64,000 bases of DNA from Novosphingobium guangzhouense (GTDB taxonomy: Bacteria > Pseudomonadota > Alphaproteobacteria > Sphingomonadales > Sphingomonadaceae). How positions within the stretch are numbered: the stretch's first letter is position 1; the number at the start of each line of letters is the position of its first letter. The notes under the pieces were generated by a model. The model was not told the DNA's origin. It made no database searches and saw only the letters and a list, made by a program, of their open reading frames with translations. A program made the position numbers and the translations under genes. Of the stretch, positions 18,198 to 27,443 are shown one piece after another. Location of the stretch: NCBI RefSeq assembly GCF_002896965.1, contig NZ_LYMM01000022.1:62001-126000 (forward strand), read 5' to 3'.

Positions 18198-20836
18198 GGC
18201 GCACCCCCTGCCGCCGGCGCCACAGGCAGCAGGCAGCTCTCGATCGTCGCGATCGCGTCTTCGTCTGCCTTCAGCTCCGCCTCGATATCGGCTATCGTGC
18301 GCTCGCCCTTGCCGTCGCCCAGGTCGAAGGTCAGTTGCTCGGGCGCCTCGCGTGCGGTGGCCGCTCGCTGGGCATCGTGCCAGGCCAGATCCGCAACCCT
18401 GCCAACCGGATCTCCGGACGGATCATCGAAAGCTTTGCCGGCGTCGGCATCGGCAACCGCAGGCCCCACGCCGCCTTCCGCTTCCATCTCGTCACGCAAC
18501 GCCGGGCTATCGCCCCGTGCGCGCGAAGCACCGTCGCCGGTATCAAGATGAAAACCCTTGTCGGCCAGATCCGCCGCCCAGCTGTCGAAGGCATGCGCGG
18601 GAATGCCCACCAGCGGTTCGCCCTCGCGCGTTTTGGTGACTGCCACGCCCAGGGCCTTGGCGATCGCCGGCGCATCCGGCCCGGTCACCTCATAGAAATC
18701 ACCGCGACGCACAGCAGGGATCACAGCGTTGCCGGCGGCAACCTTGCCCGCGTCTGCATTACCGCCTATATCAGCACCGGCTCCGAGCGCAGGGGAGCGG
18801 TCCTGCGCACCACCGCTGGCACCTCGGTAGTCCGCACGCGGCGGGGCCTTTCCCTTCACCTGGTACGCTGAAAGCAGCCACGTCTGCGCCTGCCCGTCAT
18901 AGTCAAGCCGCACAACAGCCTTGTGGTCCAGGCTCTGCAGAACGATGCGATTGTCGGACCGGCTCTTGACCCCCATCGCTTCGAGCAGCGCGGGCAAGTC
19001 TTCCAGCACTTCGGGATGCTTCTCCGCGATCTTGGACAGGCCGCCCTTGTCGTTCCCCCACTTCACGTCGATGGAACCGACATCCTGATGCCACAGCGCG
19101 CCCGGCACTTCGCCGCCCCTCTCGCCCATCAGCTGGTCGCGCGCCTCGATCCACACCGCCCGGCGCGCGCCGGCAGGGTCCATGCCGAACGCCTCCGCAT
19201 CGATTTCACCCTGTGCCCGCCGCCATTCGGCATCACTGGCGAACATGTCGCGGCGCAGCTCCGGCAGATCCGGCGATGCAGGCGCGTCGCGATCGGGGGC
19301 AACGTCGAAATCGGATCGCTCAACCAGCGGCCGCTCCGCATCCAGCGCCGCAGGGCGGGCTGGCGCAATGCCATCCCCATCCGCGATATCGATCAGGTCA
19401 CCGCCCTGCCCTCCGGTGCGCCGGCGGAAGTCGGCAACATAGGCCCGCGTCTCTGCTGGCAGGAAAGATACCCAGTCGTTCGGCACCCCGGCACGCTGCG
19501 CCCGCGCCATCGCACCGCGCAGGCCGGTGCCCTTACGCGCGCTGCCCGGGCCGGCGTTGTAGGCAGCCGCGGCCTTTTCCGCGTCGCCGTCGAACTGGCG
19601 CAGCATCTCGCGATAGTACGCCTGGCCAAGCGCCTCGTTGTACGCGGGATCACTGCGATAGCGCCGCTCATCGAACGGCAAGCCCGCAAGGCGCGCCGCT
19701 TCCGGAGCGGTGTCGGGCATGACCTGCGCCGGGCCGATCGCGCCGGCGGGGGAAGTGCGGAACGATCCATCGCGGTTCGTGCCGCCCTCGATACCGATGA
19801 TCGCGCGCCAGGCGCCGGCGAAGTCGGCTGATACACCGGAAGGCACGGCCGCGCGGCGCGCCGCCGGCGCCAACGCCTGCACCGCTGCAGCCTCGGGCCA
19901 GCGCGCCATCGCGGCGATCGTCTGGTCGATCCTTGCGGCATGCGCCTCGAGGCCGTCATAGGTATGCGCAAAAGGGTTTGTCGCATCGATCGCGGTACCG
20001 CGCGCGACGACATGCAACGCGGCCGCTTCGCCCGGCGTCATCGCAAAGTCCGGCTTTGCCCGCCGCAGCGTGATAGCCGCCTGCAGATCGGTGGGCAGCT
20101 GATCAAGCGTCCACTCACCAGCCTTCCCCGCCGCGCGACCCCCGGCGGCAAGCGCCTTGGGCGCACCGATTTCCAGCCCCTTGAATGCAGCACCGCCCAC
20201 AGCGGCAAAGCCGACATTCATGGCGATCTCTTCGGCGGTCAGTTCGCGCCCCTGCTTCGCGCGCTCGGCAGCCGTCAGCGGCGTCTCAAGCAATTCGATG
20301 CCCGCGTTGATACCGGCCTCCGCCAGCATACGTCCGGCGATGCTCGTGCCACCCCAGCCACCGGTCAGCACCATACCGCCGACGTTGACCGGATCGGTCA
20401 GGCTTCCGACCAGGCCGCCCGCCAGCTGGCCGGCCAGGCCCCCGCGCTCCATCGTATGGGCATCGCGCGCCTGTCGCGCCGCAAAGTTCGATCGCCAGCC
20501 ACCTTCGAAGGCCGCGCGATCACCAATTTCCTTGAAGGCATCGGGGTCGGATTTGCGCGCAGCGGCAATGTCCCGCCACACCGCATCATAATTGACCGGC
20601 TCCGCGCCATAGGGGTTGATGTAGCGACGCGGATCATAGCCGCGTTCCTTCAGCGCGGTGACAACAGGACCATAGGCCGTCTGACGTTCTTCGTCAGTGT
20701 GGCCCGTCTGATCATCACGGGCATAGCGAAACGCGGCCGCAGCGGTATCGAGAAAGCCCGGCGCCGGGCGCGTATCGGCGGGGCCTTGCGGCCGAACGCG
20801 CTGCGGATCGAATTCAAGGGTGTCGGCAACGCTCAT
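18194..20836 (-). CDS. Internal virion protein with lytic transglycosylase and putative RNase domain
   Basis: 880 residues from ATG 20836, chosen because it overlaps the upstream stop codon as ATGA. Residues about 340-465 are a soluble lytic transglycosylase domain: IEGG with the catalytic Glu near residue 350, then AIGPAQVMPDT and AAAYNAGPGS; this would open peptidoglycan during DNA entry. Residues about 579-662 (DNA 18851-19102) read VGSIDVKWGNDKGGLSKIAEKHPEV...RIVLQSLDHKAVVRLDYDG...WLLSAY, the pattern of phage BECR-fold nucleases (barnase/EndoU/colicin E5/RelE-like). K592 and H607 are candidate catalytic residues. A third small domain near 700-765 (FYEVTGPDA...FHLDTG) was not identified. 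The N-terminus is helical with membrane-prone Gly/Ala stretches. Confidence 0.8.
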   Translation of the reverse strand: MSVADTLEFDPQRVRPQGPADTRPAPGFLDTAAAAFRYARDDQTGHTDEERQTAYGPVVTALKERGYDPRRYINPYGAEPVNYDAVWRDIAAARKSDPDAFKEIGDRAAFEGGWRSNFAARQARDAHTMERGGLAGQLAGGLVGSLTDPVNVGGMVLTGGWGGTSIAGRMLAEAGINAGIELLETPLTAAERAKQGRELTAEEIAMNVGFAAVGGAAFKGLEIGAPKALAAGGRAAGKAGEWTLDQLPTDLQAAITLRRAKPDFAMTPGEAAALHVVARGTAIDATNPFAHTYDGLEAHAARIDQTIAAMARWPEAAAVQALAPAARRAAVPSGVSADFAGAWRAIIGIEGGTNRDGSFRTSPAGAIGPAQVMPDTAPEAARLAGLPFDERRYRSDPAYNEALGQAYYREMLRQFDGDAEKAAAAYNAGPGSARKGTGLRGAMARAQRAGVPNDWVSFLPAETRAYVADFRRRTGGQGGDLIDIADGDGIAPARPAALDAERPLVERSDFDVAPDRDAPASPDLPELRRDMFASDAEWRRAQGEIDAEAFGMDPAGARRAVWIEARDQLMGERGGEVPGALWHQDVGSIDVKWGNDKGGLSKIAEKHPEVLEDLPALLEAMGVKSRSDNRIVLQSLDHKAVVRLDYDGQAQTWLLSAYQVKGKAPPRADYRGASGGAQDRSPALGAGADIGGNADAGKVAAGNAVIPAVRRGDFYEVTGPDAPAIAKALGVAVTKTREGEPLVGIPAHAFDSWAADLADKGFHLDTGDGASRARGDSPALRDEMEAEGGVGPAVADADAGKAFDDPSGDPVGRVADLAWHDAQRAATAREAPEQLTFDLGDGKGERTIADIEAELKADEDAIATIESCLLPVAPAAGGAP

Positions 20837-22830
20837 TTCGCTGTCACCGTGCGGATCCACGGCTTGCCGTCCTTGCCCATCAGGACACGGTTGCCTACCA
20901 TGAACTGGTAGCGATCGCCGCCGATCGCCAGCGGCCGCGCTGCCCGGACGTTCGCCGGCGATCCGTCCGGGTTGACCGGCGCCTGGTCAGGATGCGCGCG
21001 CAGCCAGTTCGAGATATGCGTGTCGAAGCCAGACTGCGACACGCTCGATGGCAGAAGGTACATTGAGCCACCCCACCATCCGATGCCGCCTTTTTTCGTC
21101 GGCCCCGATCCGGTCGACCCCAGCGCCGCATCGAGGGCGCGGGCGAACATGGCGCCATCCAGCTGGTCGCTGGTCTGGCCATTCTTGACCAGGGCATTCG
21201 CCGCGATCGCCTCGGCCACCTCGAGGATGCCATTGCGCTGCGCGGCAGGGACATTCCCCAGCGCGCGTGCGAAACCGGCACGCAGCCCCGACAGATCGCG
21301 CACCACTTCGTCGTCTGGCTTGCCGTCCGCGCCGAGGCGCGGCTTCAAGACTTGCGGGAAGGACTTGCGCTCGTTCCGGCCGTCGAGCGCCTGGCGCTGA
21401 ACATTCGGCGCCAGTGCAACAACCGACTGCGCAAACGCATCGCTGGGCAGCACCTGGCGGACAGCCTGCATTGCGGTACGACCAGAGAAGCCAGAACCAA
21501 GAGACGATAACACTTCGCGATAGCCAACATCCGATCCACTCGCACGATCTTGCAGCGCTTTCACCTCAGCACCGGTGAGAGGATCCATTGACCCATAGGT
21601 ATCCACAGCGCCCCGCATCCACTTTTCACGACGGACTAATTCTGAAGCATTTCCCCAATTTTCGATGGCCGGCGGCCCCATTCCGGCCGGGGCTGTTTCC
21701 AGCGCAAAACCGGCCTTATCTGCCGTAAACCGGCTATCAGCAGATCGGCCAGGCCCTTCGTGCCACTTGAGCTCCGCCTGGTCGTTTTCGGTCCGCTTGC
21801 CTTCCGGGATCGCCTGCAGAGCCTGCAGCCGCGCCTGGCGCTGCAGCGGAGACACAGTGCCCCACACGCGGGCAAAGGCGCTGTCACGGGCCATACCCTG
21901 CAGCTTGGCCACGGTAGACGTGTCACCCATCGCGGCCGCCTTGGCGATCAGGCCAGGCAGCTGCTCGGAAACATCGATCCCTTGCGATGACAATTCCGTT
22001 GCGGTCGCGATTTCCTCTTTCGCAGCCGCCTTCTCCAGATTGGCTTGGTGAACAAGCTGGGCCTCCGCACGACGCAGCTCCACCTGCGATCCATTGCGCA
22101 GCTGCTCGACCTGCTGGGGCGAGAGCATTTCATCGAACGTGCCCGCATCCAGCATCGCGATCGCGGCAGCAGGGTTCGTATCGTTCAGATGGTTGACGAA
22201 GGCGACGGTGTATTCCTGCGCCCCTTCAAGCCGCAGCTTCTGTTTCGCCACCGGGGTAAGCCCCTGCAGCCCGTCGACATAGCCGTACCAGTCCTGGACT
22301 TCTCCGGCATACTCGCTGCCCGTCTGCAGGCGGCGGACCCGGTTGGAACCAAGATCCATGACCGCCTTTGCATCCAGCGTCGTCTTGGCAACGCGCTGGC
22401 CCTCGGCAAATTCGGCTTCTCCCGTGCCAAGGCGCACGCGGAATTCGTCAAGCTGCTGCACCGCACGGCGGCGCAGGCTGTCTTCCGAGATGCCAGACAG
22501 CAGCCCTTCACGCGCCGCATCGTCCGCCTTTTCCACCAGGGCAACGTGTTCGGCGTAATCGGGCGATGTCGGATTGGCCCGCAGCTGCCGGACAATGCCG
22601 TCCATGTTCTCGCGATGCAGGGCATAGCGATGGGCAAAATCGCTCGCCTCCTGATCGGCGCGCTGTTGCCGCTGCACCTGGTACGCGCGCAGATCGCGCC
22701 GGTGCAGATCCTGCCCCACGTTTTCGATCGCATCACCCAGTTCGGCGCCATAGGTTCGCGCGCTTGCCATCGGCAGCGGGGCGGCCGCCTGCGGCATTAC
22801 CCGCGCTTCGTATCCGCGTTCGTCGGCCAT
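20833..22830 (-). CDS. Internal virion protein (T7 gp15-like position)
   Basis: 665 residues, very rich in Ala/Gln/Arg helices, with no recognised catalytic motif. It is coupled on both sides: its start overlaps the stop of the gp14-like gene and its stop overlaps the next start (ATGA). In T7-like phages the gene in this slot encodes the inner core protein ejected with the DNA to build the trans-envelope tube. Function is inferred from position and composition. Confidence 0.7.
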   Translation of the reverse strand: MADERGYEARVMPQAAAPLPMASARTYGAELGDAIENVGQDLHRRDLRAYQVQRQQRADQEASDFAHRYALHRENMDGIVRQLRANPTSPDYAEHVALVEKADDAAREGLLSGISEDSLRRRAVQQLDEFRVRLGTGEAEFAEGQRVAKTTLDAKAVMDLGSNRVRRLQTGSEYAGEVQDWYGYVDGLQGLTPVAKQKLRLEGAQEYTVAFVNHLNDTNPAAAIAMLDAGTFDEMLSPQQVEQLRNGSQVELRRAEAQLVHQANLEKAAAKEEIATATELSSQGIDVSEQLPGLIAKAAAMGDTSTVAKLQGMARDSAFARVWGTVSPLQRQARLQALQAIPEGKRTENDQAELKWHEGPGRSADSRFTADKAGFALETAPAGMGPPAIENWGNASELVRREKWMRGAVDTYGSMDPLTGAEVKALQDRASGSDVGYREVLSSLGSGFSGRTAMQAVRQVLPSDAFAQSVVALAPNVQRQALDGRNERKSFPQVLKPRLGADGKPDDEVVRDLSGLRAGFARALGNVPAAQRNGILEVAEAIAANALVKNGQTSDQLDGAMFARALDAALGSTGSGPTKKGGIGWWGGSMYLLPSSVSQSGFDTHISNWLRAHPDQAPVNPDGSPANVRAARPLAIGGDRYQFMVGNRVLMGKDGKPWIRTVTAK

Positions 22831-23276
22831 CAGGCACCCGCCCCGGATGACTGGCCCTGCCGCGCCTGCGCCCAGTCATCCTTCATGCCGGATACCGAAC
22901 TGGCCGCGCCAACAAGCCCGGATGCCAGCGCGAAATTGCCTTCCGTCCGGCGCATCTTGGCTTCATACCGCAGGGCCTGCGCCTTAGTGCCTGCATCGCG
23001 GATCACGGTCATGGCATCCAGCGCGCCATTGACCTGGCTTTCCGTCAGCGCATCCAGCGCCGATCCGGTGCCGCCCATGAACCCGTTCGATGATTGCGCC
23101 GCCAGCTGCTGGCCAATGGCCTTGCGCGCCTGGTCGCGGATCCGCAAAGACTGCGCGGCGCCGGCGTTCTCTTCCTCGCGCGCCTGGCGCTTCAGCGCCT
23201 TCGACTGCTGACGGCTTGCAACAAACCCGCCCACGCCCTTGATGACGTTCCCGGCCACGGCCGCAACTTCAGCCAT
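22830..23276 (-). CDS. Small internal virion protein (T7 gp14-like)
   Basis: 148 residues from ATG 23276, which overlaps the stop of the preceding gene by 8 bp. A Gly-rich N-terminus (AGNVIKGVGGFVASRQQSKALKRQAREEE), a central helical region and a C-terminal small-residue segment (FALASGLVGAASSVSG) are typical of gp14-type core proteins, which become outer-membrane channel components on ejection. Confidence 0.7.
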   Translation of the reverse strand: MAEVAAVAGNVIKGVGGFVASRQQSKALKRQAREEENAGAAQSLRIRDQARKAIGQQLAAQSSNGFMGGTGSALDALTESQVNGALDAMTVIRDAGTKAQALRYEAKMRRTEGNFALASGLVGAASSVSGMKDDWAQARQGQSSGAGA

Positions 23277-23793
23277 GCTGCCCCCCGAACCATTCGAACA
23301 GCATGTGCGCTTCGCAATCGGGGCCATAGCCGTGCATCAGGTGCGCCGCCGTGAAACCCAGCATCAGCGCCCATCGGCATTCCGGCGTGATGCGCTTGGC
23401 ATCCAGCGCCCAGCGCATGTCTGCCCGATCGCGGCGCAGATGGAACGGCGTGTCGGCTGCGCGCGCAATCAGCTCCACCCGGTTAAGCCCGCTCTGCCAA
23501 ACGATTTCGCGGGCCTTGCGCGTCACGGCCAGATGCGCCGATCCAAGGTGCGGGGCAAGGATCGCCCAGGCCACGCCATGCGCGCCGGGGTGATGTTCGC
23601 CTATGCCCAGCAGCGCCACCAGGCGGCCGCCCTGCCGCCCCGCCCATGCCGCCGGCTGCGATGCCAGCACCTCGGCCGTATCGGCATCGATATCGTCGGG
23701 ATGCGCGCCCAGCACGCGCGCCTGGCTGGGCTGGCGCTCTATCTCCAGCATGTCGTCGGCAAGCATCCGGGAAAAGGTGACGGCCTCAGGCAT
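23269..23793 (-). CDS. GNAT-like phage protein (T7 gp13-like position)
   Basis: 174 residues from ATG 23793 (overlaps the tail tubular B stop codon by 8 bp). The layout ALLGIGEHHPGAHGVAWAILAPHLGS...RVELIARAADTPFHLRRDRADMRWALDAKR resembles the degenerate acetyltransferase-like proteins that sit between tail tubular B and gp14 in T7-like phages. Whether it acetylates anything is doubtful; a structural or assembly role is more likely. Confidence 0.65.
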   Translation of the reverse strand: MPEAVTFSRMLADDMLEIERQPSQARVLGAHPDDIDADTAEVLASQPAAWAGRQGGRLVALLGIGEHHPGAHGVAWAILAPHLGSAHLAVTRKAREIVWQSGLNRVELIARAADTPFHLRRDRADMRWALDAKRITPECRWALMLGFTAAHLMHGYGPDCEAHMLFEWFGGQHG

Positions 23794-26047
23794 CGTCTTC
23801 ATCCAGCTCAAGGGAAAGCATCGCCGCGTTGATGATCGCGGGCAGCGGGTCGGAAGAAACCCAGCGCACGCGACCGTCGCGGGTCATGTCGGAACTGATC
23901 GTGCCGGGCGTGTCGCCGGTGAAAACCGGGATCGCATTGTCCATCTGGGCACCCACCGGCCGCTCGATCACGTGCTCAAGATCGCCACCGGCGTAATCGC
24001 CAACGCGGATCCCCAGCGTCTCCAGCACGCGCATGACCACTTTGCGCACGCGCTGCTTCAGACCCTGCGAGGGCCCGTTGCGCGTATCGATGTTCGGCCG
24101 CAGCGTGACGGCCAGGGCAGTATAGCCAAGGCCAACCGTCAGGGTGTACGGCTCTGCCGGCACCGATGTTTCGGGCAGGACGAACGACCCATCCGCCGCG
24201 ACGGTAACGCCCTCGATCACGCCGCCCGCCGCCAGCACGGCAATGGCCTGGCCGGCCAGGTGCATGAAACCGGTGAACGTCGATTGACCGGCAGCCGCAG
24301 TGAACTGCGTACCGCAATCCACGAAGAACGCCGCGCGCTGATCTTCGCCCAGTTCCCGCCATGCCCACTGGCGCCAGATCTCACGCTTCAGGCCATCGGC
24401 GCGCTGGCGCTCCACCAGCACCCACAGTTCGTCGCTCTTGCCGTCTGCGCCAACGATCACCTGGCCGCAGATCACGCGCGCATCCCCGCCCGGCACGATG
24501 CGCGAAAACCCCTTCACTTCAAGCCGCGTGCTTGCATGCGCAATGATCTGGCCATCCTCGCGCCCGGCATAGACCATCGCGCGCGGGATGCGCTGATGCG
24601 CCAGCCAGTTGACGCCGGACATGGTGACATGCCGGGCGCCCGACGTCAGATCCTCGGGCACGTACCGATCCTGCCCGATATCGTAACCCGCCCCGCGCAG
24701 GCGTCGGCCGCCGCGTTCCACGAACAGCGTCTGGGTGCCGATCTGCAACGGCCGCACCGCCTCGCTGCCATAGAAGCTTTGCGGTTCAAGGCTGATGTTG
24801 TCGCCGGCGACAGCCTGCGCGCTATTCAGCGGCCCGATCAGCAATTCCTTGTCCGCCGTACCCACCAGCAGCTTGCGATCGGCCGCCACCCACAGCGGCG
24901 GGTTTTCGGTGGACATCGTGCGGCGGAACGCCAGATCGGCGGCCAGCGTACCCGCATCCGTGTATGACTGGAAATTGACCCTGCCGCCGCCGTAATCGCC
25001 AACCACGCTGGCAGCCAGTTCGAAGATCCTGAAGTGCAACTGGCGCCCCTGCCAGATGCCGACCAACGAAGGCCATCCCTCCACATCGGAAAACAGCGCA
25101 TGGCTCCAGCGATACGTCGGCACCGTGGTCACCTGGTCGGGTAGGCGACGCTGGACCGTGGCGGTGCAGGTAAGCCCGCTGCCTGCCACGGCCGTGATCA
25201 GAACCTGGCCGAACCGATCGTGCAGGTACTCCCACAAAACCCCGTAAGGGCCCTTGTCGTTGATATCCTTGCCGCCAAGGCCATCCCATTCCGCGCCTTC
25301 GGTATGAGTTGGCGGGTTCGTACCGGTGCGGTTGCCCCCGCCAGTGCTTGTGCAGCGGTAGATCTTGCCGTCGGAGCGGATCTGCGTGCCCACCGCAACG
25401 CTGTCCATCCCGGCTTCCCACGCCTTCACGGTGGCGTAATCCATCGCCTCCACCTGGAACAGCGCGCCGACATGTCCGGGAAGAAAGATGGCCGAATTCG
25501 CGGTCAGCGTGATCGCGGCGCCGGTCGCAGCGCTGGCCTGCACCGTCACACCCTTGTCGGCATTGCGATCCTTGAAGGGACCGTTCAGGAATTCCTGCGG
25601 AGCGTGAGTGAACGTGACGGCGCTCGTGCGCGTCAACGATGCCGGGTGATGGCTGCCATGATCGATATACAGCCGATCATAGCTCTGGACCGTTGAAAGC
25701 TGCGGCGCGTCCCCGGCGGCATAGGGCGTCGTCACTTCGAACGGAATGCCAGGCGCGGTCTCGATCCGGCCACCCAGCGTGAAGAACCGCGCCTTCTGTT
25801 CGCCCCACTCGATCAGATATTCCTGATTGATCGAGAAGCGGAAAGCACCAAGCCAGGACGCGGTATCGTCTGCATCGCAGATGTATTCGAACCCGGGGCG
25901 CTTGACGATCGGCCCTTCATTGGTGGGCACGAAGTTTTCGCAGGTCGAAAGGCCATAGGTGTACTGGTCGGTTTCGACGCGCCCATGCAACATGGGGTCT
26001 ATCTCGCCGGCGAGGAAGCCCGTCAGCAGCTTGCGGAAATCGCCCAT
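23786..26047 (-). CDS. Tail tubular protein B (tail nozzle)
   Basis: 753 residues. The N-terminus DFRKLLTGFLAGEIDPMLHGRVETDQYTYGLSTCENFVPTNEGPIVKRPGFEYI is the hallmark of T7 gp12-like nozzle proteins, which close the short tail and carry fibre attachment sites. The rest is beta-rich. Its start overlaps the stop of tail tubular A (TGATG). Confidence 0.88.
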   Translation of the reverse strand: MGDFRKLLTGFLAGEIDPMLHGRVETDQYTYGLSTCENFVPTNEGPIVKRPGFEYICDADDTASWLGAFRFSINQEYLIEWGEQKARFFTLGGRIETAPGIPFEVTTPYAAGDAPQLSTVQSYDRLYIDHGSHHPASLTRTSAVTFTHAPQEFLNGPFKDRNADKGVTVQASAATGAAITLTANSAIFLPGHVGALFQVEAMDYATVKAWEAGMDSVAVGTQIRSDGKIYRCTSTGGGNRTGTNPPTHTEGAEWDGLGGKDINDKGPYGVLWEYLHDRFGQVLITAVAGSGLTCTATVQRRLPDQVTTVPTYRWSHALFSDVEGWPSLVGIWQGRQLHFRIFELAASVVGDYGGGRVNFQSYTDAGTLAADLAFRRTMSTENPPLWVAADRKLLVGTADKELLIGPLNSAQAVAGDNISLEPQSFYGSEAVRPLQIGTQTLFVERGGRRLRGAGYDIGQDRYVPEDLTSGARHVTMSGVNWLAHQRIPRAMVYAGREDGQIIAHASTRLEVKGFSRIVPGGDARVICGQVIVGADGKSDELWVLVERQRADGLKREIWRQWAWRELGEDQRAAFFVDCGTQFTAAAGQSTFTGFMHLAGQAIAVLAAGGVIEGVTVAADGSFVLPETSVPAEPYTLTVGLGYTALAVTLRPNIDTRNGPSQGLKQRVRKVVMRVLETLGIRVGDYAGGDLEHVIERPVGAQMDNAIPVFTGDTPGTISSDMTRDGRVRWVSSDPLPAIINAAMLSLELDEDDA

Positions 26048-26670
26048 CAGTTGATTTCCCAGCCCGGTTCACGCGCGGAAGGGTTCGCGCCGCCCCATCG
26101 CGCGGTTACCCACTCGCTTTCCACCTGGTCGATCGGCGGGTTCTCCATCGCATCGGTCGACTGGGCTGCACGCGTCGCTTCGCGATAGCGCTCCTCGGTC
26201 GCGGCACGGTCGAATGCCGACCCGGCCACCCTGCGCCCGCATGTAAGCGCCAGCGCGCCGGCGAAATGGACCGCCGCCAGTGGATCCCACTCCGCCACTT
26301 CCGGGATGTCCATCAGGCAGCGCACGTACAGCGGGCCGCTGCGCGCGGTCAGCACGCTGCGGCCTTCCAGCTGGTAATCGCTGGCCGTATACCGGCCGCT
26401 GGGATCGAACACCTCGATCAGCCGCAGCACCCGCGCTGGCAGCTTGTAGGAAAACGTGAAAGGCGGCATCACCTCCACATCCTGCGCCGGCAACGCATGG
26501 CGGCGCGTCGCCCAGTTCCACGCGTTGCCCCGGATCACGGCCTGGCGCTGAATGTCCCACACCGATTTCAGCGAACGCGCGGCATCCTTTTCGTCGTCCA
26601 ACGACATCAGGCGCGTCTCGGTGCCGATGAACATCAGCGCCAGATTGGCAACGGAAGTCTGGTCGGCCAC
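26047..26670 (-). CDS. Tail tubular protein A (head-to-tail adaptor)
   Basis: 207 residues. The N-terminus SVANLALMFIGTETRLMSLDDEKDAARSLKSVWDIQRQAVIRGNAWNWATRR matches T7 gp11-like adaptors, which attach the nozzle to the portal ring. It is directly followed by tail tubular B. Confidence 0.88.
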   Translation of the reverse strand: MADQTSVANLALMFIGTETRLMSLDDEKDAARSLKSVWDIQRQAVIRGNAWNWATRRHALPAQDVEVMPPFTFSYKLPARVLRLIEVFDPSGRYTASDYQLEGRSVLTARSGPLYVRCLMDIPEVAEWDPLAAVHFAGALALTCGRRVAGSAFDRAATEERYREATRAAQSTDAMENPPIDQVESEWVTARWGGANPSAREPGWEIN

Positions 26671-26689
26671 GGCGCTGCCTGTCCTGCGC

Positions 26690-26890
26690 TTAGTTGATCG
26701 GCCAGTCGGCCGCGAAAATCGCGTCGCGGATCTTGTCGACCAGCTCCATCGCCTCGCCCTTGCTCATCTTGGTCGCGTCGATGTTCAGCGTCATCTGGTC
26801 GCGGGCGGCCTCCGCCGCGCCGGCGCCGATCGCCACGTCCTGCTTGCCGCCAGCGCCAAGCTTGACCGTAAGTGCTGCAGTGAAAGCCAT
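26690..26890 (-). CDS. Small conserved virion-region protein
   Basis: 66 residues (MAFTAALTVKLGAGGKQDV...MSKGEAMELVDKIRDAIFAADWPIN). A beta hairpin followed by a helix is predicted by eye; no family was recognised. It lies between a strong hairpin and tail tubular A, and is likely a minor structural or assembly protein. Confidence 0.6.
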   Translation of the reverse strand: MAFTAALTVKLGAGGKQDVAIGAGAAEAARDQMTLNIDATKMSKGEAMELVDKIRDAIFAADWPIN

Positions 26891-26920
26891 CGCAGTTACC
26901 CCATCAGGGAAAAGGAATAC

Positions 26921-26987
26921 GGGGAGCGCCTCCGGTGTCGCCGCGGCTGCGCTCCCCGCTGCGGCCCCAGGAAGTCACCAGGGCCGC
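26921..26987 (-). terminator. Terminator-like double hairpin after the capsid genes
   Basis: On the minus strand GCGGCCC/GGGCCGC (26961-26987) is followed by a perfect 9-bp stem GGGGAGCGC/GCGCTCCCC (26921-26929 with 26949-26957) and then a T-rich stretch. It would reduce transcription from the abundant capsid genes into the tail genes. Confidence 0.6.
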
Positions 26988-27001
26988 AATTCGTCAGCGG
27001 C

Positions 27002-27439
27002 TCAGATGCCGCAGTGCTCGATCTCGAACGTCAGTTCGGTGCCGGCAACGATCGCCGCCACGCCGATCGTCGCGATCAGCTCTTCTTCGGCGCCCGGGTC
27101 ATCGTCCAGCGTCGACGCAAGCGGGCCGAGAACCGTGGGAACGTTCGTCGCGGTAAGCGTCGCTGCGTTGACGTACTTCGCCGGCGCGGCGGCCGTGCCG
27201 ATCGACACGGTGGACGTGCCCAGCGAAGTTCCCGTGGTAAGACGAACCGCAGTGACCTTGCAGCCCACCGGCTTCTTGCCCAGAACCACGGTATCGCCCG
27301 ATGCCCAGGCGGTGCCGGTAACCTTGCTGGCAAGGATGACGCGCTTTTCCGCGTTGACCTCGCGCCCGTCCGCCTTCTTGGCGGGGATCTCGGTGCCGTC
27401 CGACACGCCGCGCTGCTGTTTGACATAGTGCTTCGCCAT
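27002..27439 (-). CDS. Probable head decoration or head-fibre protein
   Basis: 145 residues, Ala/Thr/Val-rich and beta-sheet-like throughout (KVTGTAWASGDTVVLGKKPVGCKVTAVRLTTGTSLGTSTVSIG), with no catalytic motif. It is encoded right after the major capsid gene, where decoration proteins are usually found. Assignment is by position and composition. Confidence 0.6.
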   Translation of the reverse strand: MAKHYVKQQRGVSDGTEIPAKKADGREVNAEKRVILASKVTGTAWASGDTVVLGKKPVGCKVTAVRLTTGTSLGTSTVSIGTAAAPAKYVNAATLTATNVPTVLGPLASTLDDDPGAEEELIATIGVAAIVAGTELTFEIEHCGI

Positions 27440-27443
27440 TTCC

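Noticed and set aside
23603..24967. Long plus-strand frames antisense to the tail and portal genes
   Set aside because: They are complementary to tail tubular B and portal, which have clear family signatures; no plus-strand ribosome sites or domains.
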